This document shows, piece by piece, positions 52,142 to 62,533 of a stretch of DNA of 64,000 nt. Below the pieces are notes generated by a model, which saw only the letters and a program-made list of their open reading frames with translations, was not told the origin of the DNA and ran no database searches. The stretch is from SURF-28 sp034521465 (lineage in GTDB: Bacteria > Bacteroidota > Ignavibacteria > Ignavibacteriales > Melioribacteraceae). The DNA lies in assembly GCA_034521465.1 (NCBI GenBank), contig JAXHMN010000016.1, positions 62,001 to 126,000 on the forward strand, in the 5' to 3' direction. The translations under genes were made by a program, and so were the position numbers. How positions within the stretch are numbered: the stretch's first letter is position 1; every line of letters starts with the position of its first letter.

Positions 52142-53444
52142 ATGTATGACTATCAAATAGAGACTCTATTTTTGTTAAATCAGCTAAAGCAGTTAAAAGC
52201 TCAAGTAGATGAATACAAATACACTATAGATCATTTGCAGGAAGCTAACCAAGAACTACTTGAAGACTCAAAGCTGTTAAAAATTATTACTAACAGCAGC
52301 AAAGACCTAATACTGAGACATGCACCGGACGGTGAAATACTTTCCGCTTCGCCTTCGTGCATTAATCTTATGGGATATTTACCGATTGAAATAGTCGGAA
52401 AATATATTTATGATTTTATTGAAGATGAAACCGGTGATTTTGAATTAGAATTACAAAAGCAGTTGAAAAACAACGGTGTGAAAACTTTCCGATTTAAAAT
52501 GAAACACAAACTGGGCGAACCGGTTTGGGTTGAAACTAAACGGCGAGTGGTTACAGGAAACACTGATGCAATTTATAAGGAAGTAATAAATTGGATTAGC
52601 GATGTATCCGAAGAGATGGAATCCGAAGAGAAACTAAAAGAGGTTTTTAAAGAACTTCACTCAAAGAAAGCATTTCTTACCGATTTAATTGAACATCAAG
52701 GCCACTTGTTACTTCAATCAAAAGTCAAAGAAAATAAAATTGAAGAACTCAATCTTCTCAAAGATAGAATCATTTCGATAATAGCTCATGATTTACGAAA
52801 TCCTTTCGGCAACATATTGGGTATCACGGAAGTTATAATGGATGAACAAGATTTAATGACCAAAGACGAAATTATAGTGCTCTGCGAAAATGTTCATACA
52901 TCGGTTCGCAAAGGAAATGCCTTGCTTCAAGATTTGGTTAATTGGTCAGCTTCACATAAAACCGAGTTCAAAATTAAAAATGAGATTATTAATCTTAAGG
53001 ATTTGGTTGACGGTTGCTTTGAAATATACATAACCGGAGTAAAAGCAAAACACTTGCAAACAATTAACGAGGTACCGGATTCGGTTGAGTTTAATACCGA
53101 CCCGAATATTCTTGCAACTGTATTGAGAAACATTATTTCAAATGCAATCAAGTTCTCTAAAAAAGGAGGAACAGTAACAGCCAAACTTTGCTCAAGCGAG
53201 ACAAAACACTGTATTGAGATAATCGATGAAGGTATTGGGCATGACGGAAGAAGAGGTGTACATTATTAATCACCAACACTCATTGCAAAGTAAAGCCGGT
53301 ACAATGAAAGAGTTGGGAACAGGACTCGGAATTTTAATAATTCTTGAGCTATTGCCTAAAATAAAAGGACGACTTTCGGTAGCTAGTGAAGCTGATAAAG
53401 GATCTGTATTCAAAATTGAATTTGATAAAAATTTGATCGTGTGA
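52142..53444 (+). CDS. Soluble PAS-domain histidine kinase
   Basis: An N-terminal coiled coil (LLNQLKQLKAQVDEYKYTIDHL) is followed by a PAS domain (about 50-165, KDLILRHAPDGEILSASPS), then a HisKA domain with SIIAHDLRNPFGNILG (His near 219) and an ATPase domain with RNIISNAIKFSKKGG and EIIDEGIG. A frameshift near 53240 separates the rest (GTGLGILI and a final GSVFKIEFDK). No membrane segment is seen. A single-domain response regulator starts 30 bases downstream, so the two form a likely signalling pair beside the curli genes. Confidence 0.85.
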
Positions 53445-53474
53445 TATTTGTAAAAAAGAAATAAGAGGTGTGTT

Positions 53475-53870
53475 TTGAAAAAAATACTCTTAATTGATGA
53501 CGATGAATTTTTCCATCACATTTTTAATGTGATCTTCAGAAAAAAGTATCTTATCGATTCGGCCACTTCTTCGGATAAAGTTTACGAGTACATTTTTAAT
53601 GTTAGATACAATTTAATCATAGTAGATATTTCTTTGGATAATCGTGATGTGGGTAAAATATTGATAAGTGAAATAAGAAAACTGCAAACATTTGAAAATA
53701 TTCCGATAGTTTGTTGCACTGCTCATTCTTCTCACATTAAGAAAAGAGAAGTTGAAGAAGCCGGTGCGGATTACTTTTTAGCCAAACCGGTCGATAGTGC
53801 TAAGTTAAAAGAAGTGGTTGATTTCTTTTTGTTTTACGGTAGAGATAAAATATGCTCTGAAAAAATTTGA
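53475..53870 (+). CDS. Single-domain response regulator (receiver only)
   Basis: A receiver domain of 131 residues: LLIDDDEFFHHI (acidic pair), IIVDISL (phospho-acceptor Asp), CCTAHSSH (Thr/Ser switch) and FLAKPVDSAKL (conserved Lys-Pro). No output domain follows, so it must act by protein contact, as CheY-like and phosphorelay regulators do. It follows the PAS kinase gene directly, with GAGGTG as ribosome site. Confidence 0.88.
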   Translation: MKKILLIDDDEFFHHIFNVIFRKKYLIDSATSSDKVYEYIFNVRYNLIIVDISLDNRDVGKILISEIRKLQTFENIPIVCCTAHSSHIKKREVEEAGADYFLAKPVDSAKLKEVVDFFLFYGRDKICSEKI

Positions 53871-53903
53871 ACTCACTCTTGATTACAGGGAAATGATAAT
53901 CGG

Positions 53904-55196
53904 CTAATCAATCAAAACAATTTGTAAATCCATAACGTTAGTTCCGGTTGAACCGGTTACTATCAATTGGTTTAACTTTTTGAAAAAATTGTAGGAGTCG
54001 TTTTTCTCTAAATATGGAATGGGGTCCAGATTAAACTGTGTCACTTTTTCCCAAGTTTTATGATCAATATATGCCCCTGCCGCATCGGTTGGTCCGTCTC
54101 GTCCGTCAGTTCCGAAACTAGCAAAGGTAAACCTTGTAACAATTTCTTTCAATTCCATTAACGTTGATAAAACCAACTCTTGATTTCGACCTCCTTTACC
54201 GCTTCCTTTTACATTAACCGTAGTTTCGCCGCCAAAGAGTAAACAAGTCGGCTCTTTAATGTGTGCAGATTCTTTAATGTATCGAGCAATCAATTGTGCA
54301 ACAGATCTTACATTCCCCTCTATTTTTGAGTCGATAATTTTTGCAGAGTAACCGAGTTCAACCGCTTTCCTTTTAGCATGTTCTAATGCTTTTTGATTAT
54401 TGCCTATTACAAAATTGTTAACCTTGTTCCAATCAATTTCTTTAGTTGTAGTTTTTTCGTGCTTTATGAGTTTTAATAATGTGCTTGGCACTTTGTTTGT
54501 TAATTCATATTTCTTCAAGATATCCAGCGAGTTGGATAATCCAATATCGCAATGTGTAGTCGGACCGGAAGCAATTGATTCAAGTTTATCACCAACAACA
54601 TCGGAAATAATTAGTGTGATACATGCTGCGGGAGAAATTGTCTCGGCAAGTTTACCACCTTTTAAAAGCGAGATAGATTTTCGTAATGTGTTAATCTCAT
54701 TAATATCCGCTCCCGATTTTATTAATAGATCGGTTAATTTCTGAAATTCATCCAGAGAAATATTTTTCGGAAGCAATTCCATCAAAGCCGAACCACCTCC
54801 TGAGAGAAGACATATGACCAAATCATCTTCACCGGCTGATGAAGCGAGGTCAAATATTTTCTGTCCTGCAATTAAGGAGTTTTCATTCGGGATTGGATGG
54901 CCCGCTTCAATTAACTCAATCTTTCCGAGTTTTAATTCACCGGCGGCATAGGTGCTTACACAACCCGCTGTAATTTTATCTCTTAAAATTTTTTCGACTT
55001 CAAGAGCCATTAAACCGGATGCTTTGCCAGCGCCAATAACAAATATCTTATCGATCTCGTTTAGATTAAATTTTTTCTGATTTATAATTAGTTTGTTTCT
55101 CTTTAGTTGAATTGAGTCGGGGATTAATTCGGACGGCTTAACGGAATTGATAGCTGCATCAGCAATTTCCAGTATATGTTTATTAAAACTTGTCAT
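53904..55196 (-). CDS. Glycerate 2-kinase (GckA/MOFRL family)
   Basis: The 430-residue frame is complete. The N-terminal DUF4147-type domain has VIGAGKASGLMALEVE, EAGHPIPNENSLIAGQKI and LLSGGGSALMELLP, the nucleotide-binding glycine-rich loop of the family. The C-terminal MOFRL domain has LLFGGETTVNVKG, GKGGRNQELVLS, and SFGTDGRDGPTDAAGA. The enzyme phosphorylates D-glycerate to 2-phosphoglycerate. Glycerate or hydroxypyruvate arises from glyoxylate, one product of ureide and purine-type degradation, so a link with the purine cluster is conceivable but distant. It is transcribed alone, convergent with the response regulator. Confidence 0.9.
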   Translation of the reverse strand: MTSFNKHILEIADAAINSVKPSELIPDSIQLKRNKLIINQKKFNLNEIDKIFVIGAGKASGLMALEVEKILRDKITAGCVSTYAAGELKLGKIELIEAGHPIPNENSLIAGQKIFDLASSAGEDDLVICLLSGGGSALMELLPKNISLDEFQKLTDLLIKSGADINEINTLRKSISLLKGGKLAETISPAACITLIISDVVGDKLESIASGPTTHCDIGLSNSLDILKKYELTNKVPSTLLKLIKHEKTTTKEIDWNKVNNFVIGNNQKALEHAKRKAVELGYSAKIIDSKIEGNVRSVAQLIARYIKESAHIKEPTCLLFGGETTVNVKGSGKGGRNQELVLSTLMELKEIVTRFTFASFGTDGRDGPTDAAGAYIDHKTWEKVTQFNLDPIPYLEKNDSYNFFKKLNQLIVTGSTGTNVMDLQIVLID

Positions 55197-55300
55197 TTAT
55201 TTTTTAATGAAATTCTATTTTCTCTTTTTCAAAATATACAAAGAAACCATGAACACATACCTAATGAAATTTTAATTTGCATATTAGCTCTGCTTAATAT

Positions 55301-55335
55301 AATTTTCGAACTTTCAATTAAAAAGTTCGAAAATT
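55301..55335. promoter_or_regulatory. Perfect palindromic operator upstream of tetR
   Basis: AATTTTCGAACTTT and AAAGTTCGAAAATT are perfect inverted copies (14 bp each) with a 7-base spacer, ending 13 bases before ATG 55349. The position and symmetry fit the binding site of the TetR protein encoded next, which would repress its own operon with the efflux genes. Confidence 0.75.
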
Positions 55336-55348
55336 CTAAAAAGTGCTT

Positions 55349-55969
55349 ATGAAATCTGTATCAGAAAAATATGAAATTAAAAAAGAGCAAATACTAGAGG
55401 CAGCCTCAGAGTTGTTAGCGTACTACGGTTATGAAAAAACAACATTGGATGATATTGCGAATAAAGTCGGCGTTAAGAAAAACAGTATTTACTACTATTT
55501 TGATAGTAAAGAAGAATTAATAAATGAAATAATTACAAGAATATTTGAATCAAAAGTAAAGTTGTTTGAAGAAAAATCTGCTGCCGCAAAAAATTCGTTG
55601 GAAAAACTTAAAATCTTCATTTCGGTATTTGTTTCTCACAAGTATAGCGAAGAAAAAACTTACAATATTACACCAAGCGCTTATCTTGAGATAAGCAAGG
55701 TTGTTGAAAAATCATTTGAACAATACGTGGTTGAAGCCGAGAATTTAATTCGTGAGGTTTTAAATGAAGGAAAAAGAAAAGGCGAACTGAGAAACCATAA
55801 CGCAAAAGAAGTTGCAAGAATAATTCTAGAGTTTACTAAAGCGCTTGAGTTAATGACGTATTCAAACTCCGAGACTAAATTTATAGACAGTAATTTACAA
55901 TCAGAGCTCGAAGGAAAAGTTTTACAATTTATTGAATTGATTTATCACGGAATTAAAAAAAGTAATTAA
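55349..55969 (+). CDS. TetR-family transcriptional regulator of the efflux operon
   Basis: The N-terminal helix-turn-helix is in the usual place: QILEAASELLAYYGYEKTTLDDIANKVGVKKNSIYYYFDSKEELINEII, here read in parts TTLDDIANKVGVKKNSIYYYF. The C-terminal helical domain (about 150 residues) binds an unknown ligand. ATG 55349 is preferred to GTG 55343 because the family normally starts a few residues before the first helix. Six bases separate it from the TolC gene. The perfect palindrome just upstream is its likely operator, so toxic substrates of the pump probably induce the operon. Confidence 0.88.
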   Translation: MKSVSEKYEIKKEQILEAASELLAYYGYEKTTLDDIANKVGVKKNSIYYYFDSKEELINEIITRIFESKVKLFEEKSAAAKNSLEKLKIFISVFVSHKYSEEKTYNITPSAYLEISKVVEKSFEQYVVEAENLIREVLNEGKRKGELRNHNAKEVARIILEFTKALELMTYSNSETKFIDSNLQSELEGKVLQFIELIYHGIKKSN

Positions 55970-55974
55970 TAATA

Positions 55975-57417
55975 ATGGATGAGTGTCGCATGAATCTAAA
56001 CTATTCTAAAAGATTATACTTGCTTTTACTGCTTCTAATTTACTCGGCAGTTAATCTTTCGGCTCAAGAATTTACTCTTGACGGGGCAATAGAAACTGCT
56101 TTGAAAAACAACCGGGAAATAAAAATTGCACAATTGGAAGTTAAAAAAGCCGAAGAAGCAGTTGATGAAGCTTTTGGGTACGCACTTCCTTCGCTCGATG
56201 TATCGGCAAATTTTTCACATTTTGTTGAAAAACCGAGAATGGCATTCCCGGATTTTGAATCGTTATTGACGAACGCCGCTTATGGTATCTTGTTTGAAGA
56301 AAACCTTATTCCTTACGATGAAAGCAAGTTGATGCCGATTCAAACTAAACTGCAGTCATTTGCTCAAACAAATAATTACGAGACAAGCGCACAGTTAACT
56401 CAAATTATATTTAATTCTGCAGTGTTTAGAGGAATAGGCGCTTCGGAGATATACTTGAACTTATCCAAAGAACAACTCAAGGCAAAAACCGCCGATGTTG
56501 TCTTTAATGTTAAGCGAGCATTTTACGGTGTGCTTCTTTCAAAGCAATTTTTGGGCATTACTGAATCATCGTTGAAAAATGCGGAAGAAAATTTGGAAAA
56601 TGTCAGATCATATCATGAACAAGGACTAACATCGGATTATGAAATGATGCAAGCCGAAGTAATGGTTGAGAACATCCGCCCTAAAGTTTATGAATTAGAA
56701 AACATTTATAAAGATGCACTTAATAAACTTAAGATTGTACTCGGCGTCTCTCAGCAAGATGAAGTAAAAGTGGTCGGAAATATCGAATACATGGAACACG
56801 ATTTACCGTTAGTTGATGATGCAATTAGCACGGCAAGAAATGAGAACTATGATTTGAGGTCGTTAAAAGTTAAGCGCCAAGTTGATGAAGAATTTGTTGC
56901 TCTCGATCGTTCGGAATACTGGCCTCAGCTTGCGGCGTTCGGTAATTTCACTTACGCCGGTTCATCAGACGATTGGGATTTTCAAAACTATAATTCAACC
57001 ACTGTCGGACTCTCATTGAGCATCAATATTTTCAAAGGAGGCAGGACGGCAAACAAGGTTGAGCAATCATTAATTGGTTTACGGCAAACAGAAGAGCAAA
57101 TAAAAGATCTCGAAGATTTTCTCACTACCGAAATTAAAAACACAATCAATAATATTGAGAGAGTAAAAGCACAGATTGATGCCGTAGAGAGAAATGTCGA
57201 ACTAGCAGAAAAGACGTACGACATTGCCGAGACAAGATACAAAGAAGGTACAGGCACTCAGCTCGAATTAAAAAATGCAAATCTTGAACTTGAAACGGCA
57301 CGAACAAACAGACTGCAAGCAGTTCACGATTATATAATTGCTGTAGCCAAGTTAAACAAAATTATGGGACAGCTTGGTGAAGCAGAATCAAATTTTATAA
57401 AGAGTAATGATAATTAA
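55975..57417 (+). CDS. TolC-family outer-membrane efflux protein
   Basis: A signal peptide (LYLLLLLLIYSAVNLSAQ) is followed by FTLDGAIETALKNNREIKIAQLEV, the first TolC coiled-coil repeat, and a second repeat with AETRYKEGTGTQLELKNANLEL, TARTNRLQAVHDYIIAVAKLNKIMG, the typical C-terminal OEP sequence. Length of 480 residues is normal. It provides the outer-membrane exit channel for the RND pump encoded downstream. The annotated start is ATG 55975; ATG 55990 is also possible. The frame is intact. Confidence 0.9.
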   Translation: MDECRMNLNYSKRLYLLLLLLIYSAVNLSAQEFTLDGAIETALKNNREIKIAQLEVKKAEEAVDEAFGYALPSLDVSANFSHFVEKPRMAFPDFESLLTNAAYGILFEENLIPYDESKLMPIQTKLQSFAQTNNYETSAQLTQIIFNSAVFRGIGASEIYLNLSKEQLKAKTADVVFNVKRAFYGVLLSKQFLGITESSLKNAEENLENVRSYHEQGLTSDYEMMQAEVMVENIRPKVYELENIYKDALNKLKIVLGVSQQDEVKVVGNIEYMEHDLPLVDDAISTARNENYDLRSLKVKRQVDEEFVALDRSEYWPQLAAFGNFTYAGSSDDWDFQNYNSTTVGLSLSINIFKGGRTANKVEQSLIGLRQTEEQIKDLEDFLTTEIKNTINNIERVKAQIDAVERNVELAEKTYDIAETRYKEGTGTQLELKNANLELETARTNRLQAVHDYIIAVAKLNKIMGQLGEAESNFIKSNDN

Positions 57418-57442
57418 TATGAATTGGGAGATAAATAAAATT

Positions 57443-58483
57443 ATGGGATCAAAAATTAATTTTAAACTGACTGTATTATTTCTTCTCGTTCTGTTGACGG
57501 TCTTGGGCTGTGGGGATGAAGATTCTCAAGAAGCCAGAAGTATGGGTGACATTCAAGACGAAAAAGGAATTCCGGTAGTAGTAAAAGAAGTGAAGCATGA
57601 ACACTTTAAAAAGAGCTCACTTTCTTTTCACAGATAAGCGGAATTAAACAGACTACCAGAGCATCTGCGGTTGGCGGAAGAGTCGAAAAAATCAAATTAT
57701 AAGGTGGGAGACTTTGTAAAAAAGGATGCAATCGTTGTAGAGTTTCCAGAGGATAATCCTGCTGTTCAATATGAACAGGCAAAAGCTGCTTATGAAAATT
57801 CGAAGAAAAATTATGAGAGAATGAAAACTCTTCTCGAAGCCGGAGAAACTTCTCAAGCAAATTTTGACGGAGCAGAAACCAAGTACCTAGTCGATAAACG
57901 AAATTACGGAATGGCGAAACAAGCATTGTTCATCGACGCACCTTACGACGGCACAATTGTAGAAATTATGGTCAATGTCGGTGACGGAGTTGACTCCAAA
58001 GCGCCGCTATTTACGATTGCTGATCTTGCCAAAGTGAAAGCGAAAATATGGGCATCGGAAGATGAGATAAAAATGATACAAAAAGGAATGAACGCCGAGA
58101 TTAACAAAAACGGTAAAACTTATTCCGGGAAGGTAACTGAAACATCAATATCGATGGACCCGAAGAGAAGAGCATATTATGCTGAAGTTGAGCTTGATAA
58201 TCCCAACGTAGAGTTGAAACCCGGTTCATCAACAGAAATATCAATTCAGATTTATGAGAACGAAAAAGCAATTATTGTTCCTCGAAATTTAATTCAGAAT
58301 AACGGTAATGGAAATTTTGTGTTTGTAACAGACGGAAATAAGGCCGAATTGAGAAAGCTTGAAACCGGCAGAGAAAATGGTTTGTCGGTGGAAGTTGTTG
58401 ATGGTTTGTTCCCCGGTGATCAACTAATCGTAAAAGGAGCAAACATGGTAACCGATGGTCAAATAATCAATGAAGTTCAATAA
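57443..58483 (+). CDS. RND efflux periplasmic adaptor (membrane fusion protein), lipoprotein
   Basis: The lipoprotein signal MGSKINFKLTVLFLLVLLTVLGC starts at ATG 57443. A frameshift near 57625 interrupts the lipoyl half-domain (GGRVEKINYKVGDFVKKDA, then a hairpin with YENSKKNYERMKTLLEAGETSQANF and the second half IDAPYDGTIVEIMVNVGDGV). The beta-barrel and membrane-proximal domains follow, with TETSISMDPKRRAYYAEVELDNP and LVVKGANMVTDGQIINEVQ-like ending. It links the inner-membrane pump to TolC. It starts 25 bases after tolC and ends nine bases before the pump gene. Confidence 0.87.
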
Positions 58484-58492
58484 GGGGAAAAA

Positions 58493-61400
58493 ATGATTCT
58501 TGTAAAAACATCGATAAATCGACCGGTTATGACAACGATGGGAATCTTGGTATTCCTCATCTTCGGAGCTTTGGCGTACATGGGATTGAACTTGAACCAA
58601 ATGCCCGATGTAGAGATTCCGTTTGTTACCGTACAAACTGTTTATCCCGGTGCCGGTCCTAAAGAAATTGAAACTCTTGTTACAAAACGAGTAGAGGATG
58701 TCGTTTCTACCGTTAGTCAAATTGAAAGTATGGACTCTTATTCCCTCGACGGCGCATCTATTGTAATCATAGAATTTGATTTGGATAAAGATGTTGATGT
58801 TGCAAACCAGGAGGTTAAAGATAAAGTTGACCAAATACTAAATGACTTGCCCGATGCGGCTGAAAAACCGATCGTTCAAAAAGTCGACCTTCGTGCTTTC
58901 CCCATCATGGATTTAGTATTAAGCGGAGACCTTGATCCAAGGGAGCTTTACCAAATTGCAGACAACATACTTAAGGATAGATTCTCACAAATTGAGGGCG
59001 TGGCACAAGTCAACATTACAGGCGGTCAAGAAAGAGAGATACGAGTTGCACTAGATAATAAAGATATTTATCAAAATTTAGTTTCAATGCCTCAGCTTTT
59101 ACAAGTTCTTGCTGCTCACAACATGAAAATGCCGGGGGGCTATTTCCAGATTGAGGATCAAGAGTTTACCGTTAGAATGGACGGTGAATTTCAAGACCTC
59201 GATGAGTTGAGAGAGTTACATGTACCAACACCATTCGGTCAGAAAAAGTTAAGACAGTTTGCTGCTGTTGTTGATTCCGGTAAAGATATCCGGCAAACAA
59301 CAATATATTTTGATGCAAATAATAATTATAGAAATGAAAATGTTGTTCGACTCGGAATAGTAAAAAGTTCCGAAGGTAATGCTGTTGAAGTGGCAAATGC
59401 TGTAAACGAAGCATTGCCGGAAATAAAATCATCTTTACCGAGCGGCGCTAACCTTGAAATTGTTGACGATAAATCTGTTTTTATCCGCTCAACAGTTGAC
59501 GATACGATGAGCAACATAATTTTAGGTGTTGTCTTTACGTCAATAGTATTGTTTGTTTTTCTTACAAATATTCGTTCTACTTTTATTGTTGCTATGACGA
59601 TGCCGACGTCAATTATTTCAACGTTCTTGCTATTGCAAGCAGCCGGATTAACATTGAATATGATGACACTCATGGGTCTATCGGTTTCGGTTGGCGTTCT
59701 TGTTGCAAATTCGGTTGTTGTTTTAGAGAATGTTTTCCGTCATAAAAAAATGGGGATGGATAACAAGCGGTCAGCATTCGTAGGAACTAAAGAAGTAATG
59801 GTTGCTGTACTTGCTGCTACAATGACTAACATCGTGGTCTTTTTACCAATCGCAAGCATGACTTCTATTGTCGGTCGATTTTTACGCGAGCTTGCATTAG
59901 CGGCAACTTTTGCAACAGTCTTTTCGCTTATATTTTCATTTACCCTCACTCCGATGCTTGCTTCACTGATTATGCCGGAAAAATTAACAACGGGTAAAAT
60001 CAGTAATTGGTTGAATAAATTATTTAAATCGTGGGATGATGGTTACCAAAAACTTTTAACGAAAGTATTAAAAACCAAAAAGAGATCTATAGTTGTTATT
60101 GCCTCTTCCTTTTTACTGTTTGTGCTTTCGGCGGTTTTATACGGACCGAATATCGGTGTCGAATTCATGCCCCGGTTAGATGACGGTAAAATAAAAGTTG
60201 AAGTCGAATTACCTGAAGGTTACAATCTTTATGAAACTGCCGATGTACTGAGAACTATTGAAGATAAATTGAAACAGTATGATGAAGTTGAACACCTTCT
60301 AACTGACTTAGGTAAGATAAGCGACCTTAATACCGGTACAAATATGGCACGGATGGATATTCAGTTAGTCGATGAAGGTGAACGTGAAATTGGTATCGAC
60401 GAAATGATCTCAATTTTTGTTTCTGACTTGTCGGATGTTCCGAATTCGCGTATAATTGTTGATTATGCCTCCGGGATGGGTGGCGGCGGAGCTCCAATTC
60501 AATTCTATTTACAGGGGCAAGATTTAGATGTTCTTGAAGAATGGAAAGACGTTATTGTTGAAGAGTGCTCTGATATTCCCGGGTTGATCAATTTCGATAA
60601 CAGTTCTCGTGCAGGTAAACCTGAGATCACTCTTTTCCGGAACGAAATAAAATGTCGGAAGCTAACGTTACTGTTCAAGAATTAGCTTTAACAATGCGTG
60701 CTGCAATAGCGGGTCTTGAATCTTCAAAATATCGTGAAGAAGGTGAAGAGTATGATATTACGGTTACCCTGAATGATAGAAATGTTAATACTCCCGAAAA
60801 AATCGGTAACATTCCTGTTGTAACACAAAGCGGCGTAGTATATCGAATATCGCAATTAGCCGATGTAGATTATACGGTTGGTTACACAAAAATTCTTCAC
60901 CGCGATAAGTATACAACAATTCAGTTTACCGGTTCGCCGTCTCCTGATATCCCACTCGGTGACGTTACTGCAGAAATTGAGAACAGGATTAATGAATTGG
61001 ATTTTCCTTCCGGCTATAAATTTAGCTGGGGCGGAAACGTAAAAATGATGAACGAAATGATAGCCGATATGGTTTTTGCTTTCTTCCTTGCGTTGATTTT
61101 GACCTATATGTTGTTAGCCGCAATCCTCGAAAGTTTTCTGCAGCCGGTTTTTATCCTGCTCACAATCCCGCTTGCGATGATCGGTGTTTTTGCGTCACTT
61201 TATCACACTGATATTTCTTTTGCTATTACTTCATTGATGGCGATAATTATGTTGATTGGCATTGTGGTTAATAACGCCATTCTTATGCTTGACTATACGA
61301 ACCAGCTTGTTCGTGATGAAGGAATGAAAATCAGAGATGCATTGGTGCAGGCATGTCCGACTAAATTGAAACCTATTTTGATGTCAACCATTGCAATTAT

Positions 61401-61584
61401 TCTCGGCATGCTTCCGATGGCTCTCGGTATCGGGGATGCCGGTAAAGAAATGAGAATACCTCTCGGCGTTGTAAGTATTGGTGGACTGATTGTATCGACT
61501 GTATTAACACTCTTTGTGATTCCGGCTTTTTATTATGTGACCATACGTAAAAAAGATGACGGAGTTACAAAAGAAAAAATATAG
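58493..61584 (+). CDS. RND-family efflux pump (AcrB/HAE1-like)
   Basis: The approximately 1,030-residue pump begins MILVKTSINRPVMTTMGILVFLIFG. The first transmembrane bundle follows the porter domain and includes SVSVGVLVANSVVVLENVFRH, where pumps normally have 'GLLVDNAIVV'; the usual Asp of this helix reads Asn here. The second repeat contains LMAIIMLIGIVVNNAILMLDY and GIGDAGKEMRIPLGVVSIGG, typical of RND proteins. A homopolymer loss near 60650 splits the frame. The proton-relay Asp residues expected on helix 4 are not both visible, so substrate energetics are uncertain. The pump exports small hydrophobic compounds with the adaptor and TolC protein. Confidence 0.87.
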
Positions 61585-61738
61585 ATGAATTGCTGATGGT
61601 TCGAAATAATTTGATGAAATGATACGTCTTAGAGATTAATTAACAGTTTTACTGATGATAAGCTTTACTTACCTCTAGGCGCAATCACTGTTTTGAACCA
61701 TCCGCATGACATGGGTTAAATAATGTGAGAGGTATAAA

Positions 61739-62514
61739 ATGAAAAAGTCTGCACAGGTTGAATTCGAGAATGATTTAATTAAAAGTTATGTCTCAGGTAA
61801 AGTTGCTGTTATTAAAATTAAGTGCAATGCATTTAAGACAATCTCAAATCTTGAGCAGGTAAACACAGTCTTACCTTGGTTTGATGCGGTTGAACAAGAT
61901 GAATCGATTAAAGGTGTATTAGCTATAAGCGAAAAGGATTGTGTTGGTGAAAAACCTTATGAATCATTTCTCTCGGATATTACCGGTAAAAAGATTAGCC
62001 AAGATTCCGACAAAACAGTTGACAAGTTTGAGAAACAAGAGATCCGCGCTATTGAAATTAACACTCTTGTAAATTTGATCAGAAAAGTGATGCTATTTAA
62101 AAGATTTTTATTGCATCAATAAACGGTGAGATTGTTACACCTTTTTTCGGTATTGCCTTAGCAAGCGACTTTAGAATTGGCAGTACTGATATGAAAATAT
62201 TGTTTTCCCACGTTAAGTATGCGTTGCATCCAAGCGGTGCGCTCCCGCTATTTTTACCTAAATATCTTAATCAACAATTAGCAGTTGAGTATCTCATTCG
62301 CGGTGGTGAAATAAACGGAACAAAAGCACTTGAATTAAACTTAGTTAATGAATTATTGCCGATTGAAAACTTCGAGGAAAACTGTATTAAGAAAGCTGAA
62401 AAATATTGTACATCAGGGTTAAATTTTATAAAAAATTCTAAATCATTGGTCAACAGGAATATTAAAGAGTTTGAAGAGTACGTTCAGTTGGAAGCAAATT
62501 ATACTTTTAAATGA
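61739..62514 (+). CDS. Enoyl-CoA hydratase/isomerase (crotonase)-like protein
   Basis: Across a frameshift near 62098 the protein has ASINGEIVTPFFGIALASDFRIGS, the crotonase core, then FSHVKYALHPSGALPLFLPKYL and QQLAVEYLIRGGEINGTKALELNLVNELLP, which match the region after the active site. In hydratases the first catalytic Glu lies at the position read here as His (SHVKYAL); the second catalytic Glu (LAVEYLI) is present. It may be an isomerase or a non-hydratase member. It has an AGAGGTATAAA ribosome site and no evident operon partner. Confidence 0.65.
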
Positions 62515-62533
62515 GAAGGTGTAAAACGGGGAA

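Noticed and set aside
61585..61738. Inverted GATGGTTC/GAACCATC after the pump gene as a terminator
   Set aside because: The arms are about 90 bases apart and there is no T run, so no convincing terminator structure.
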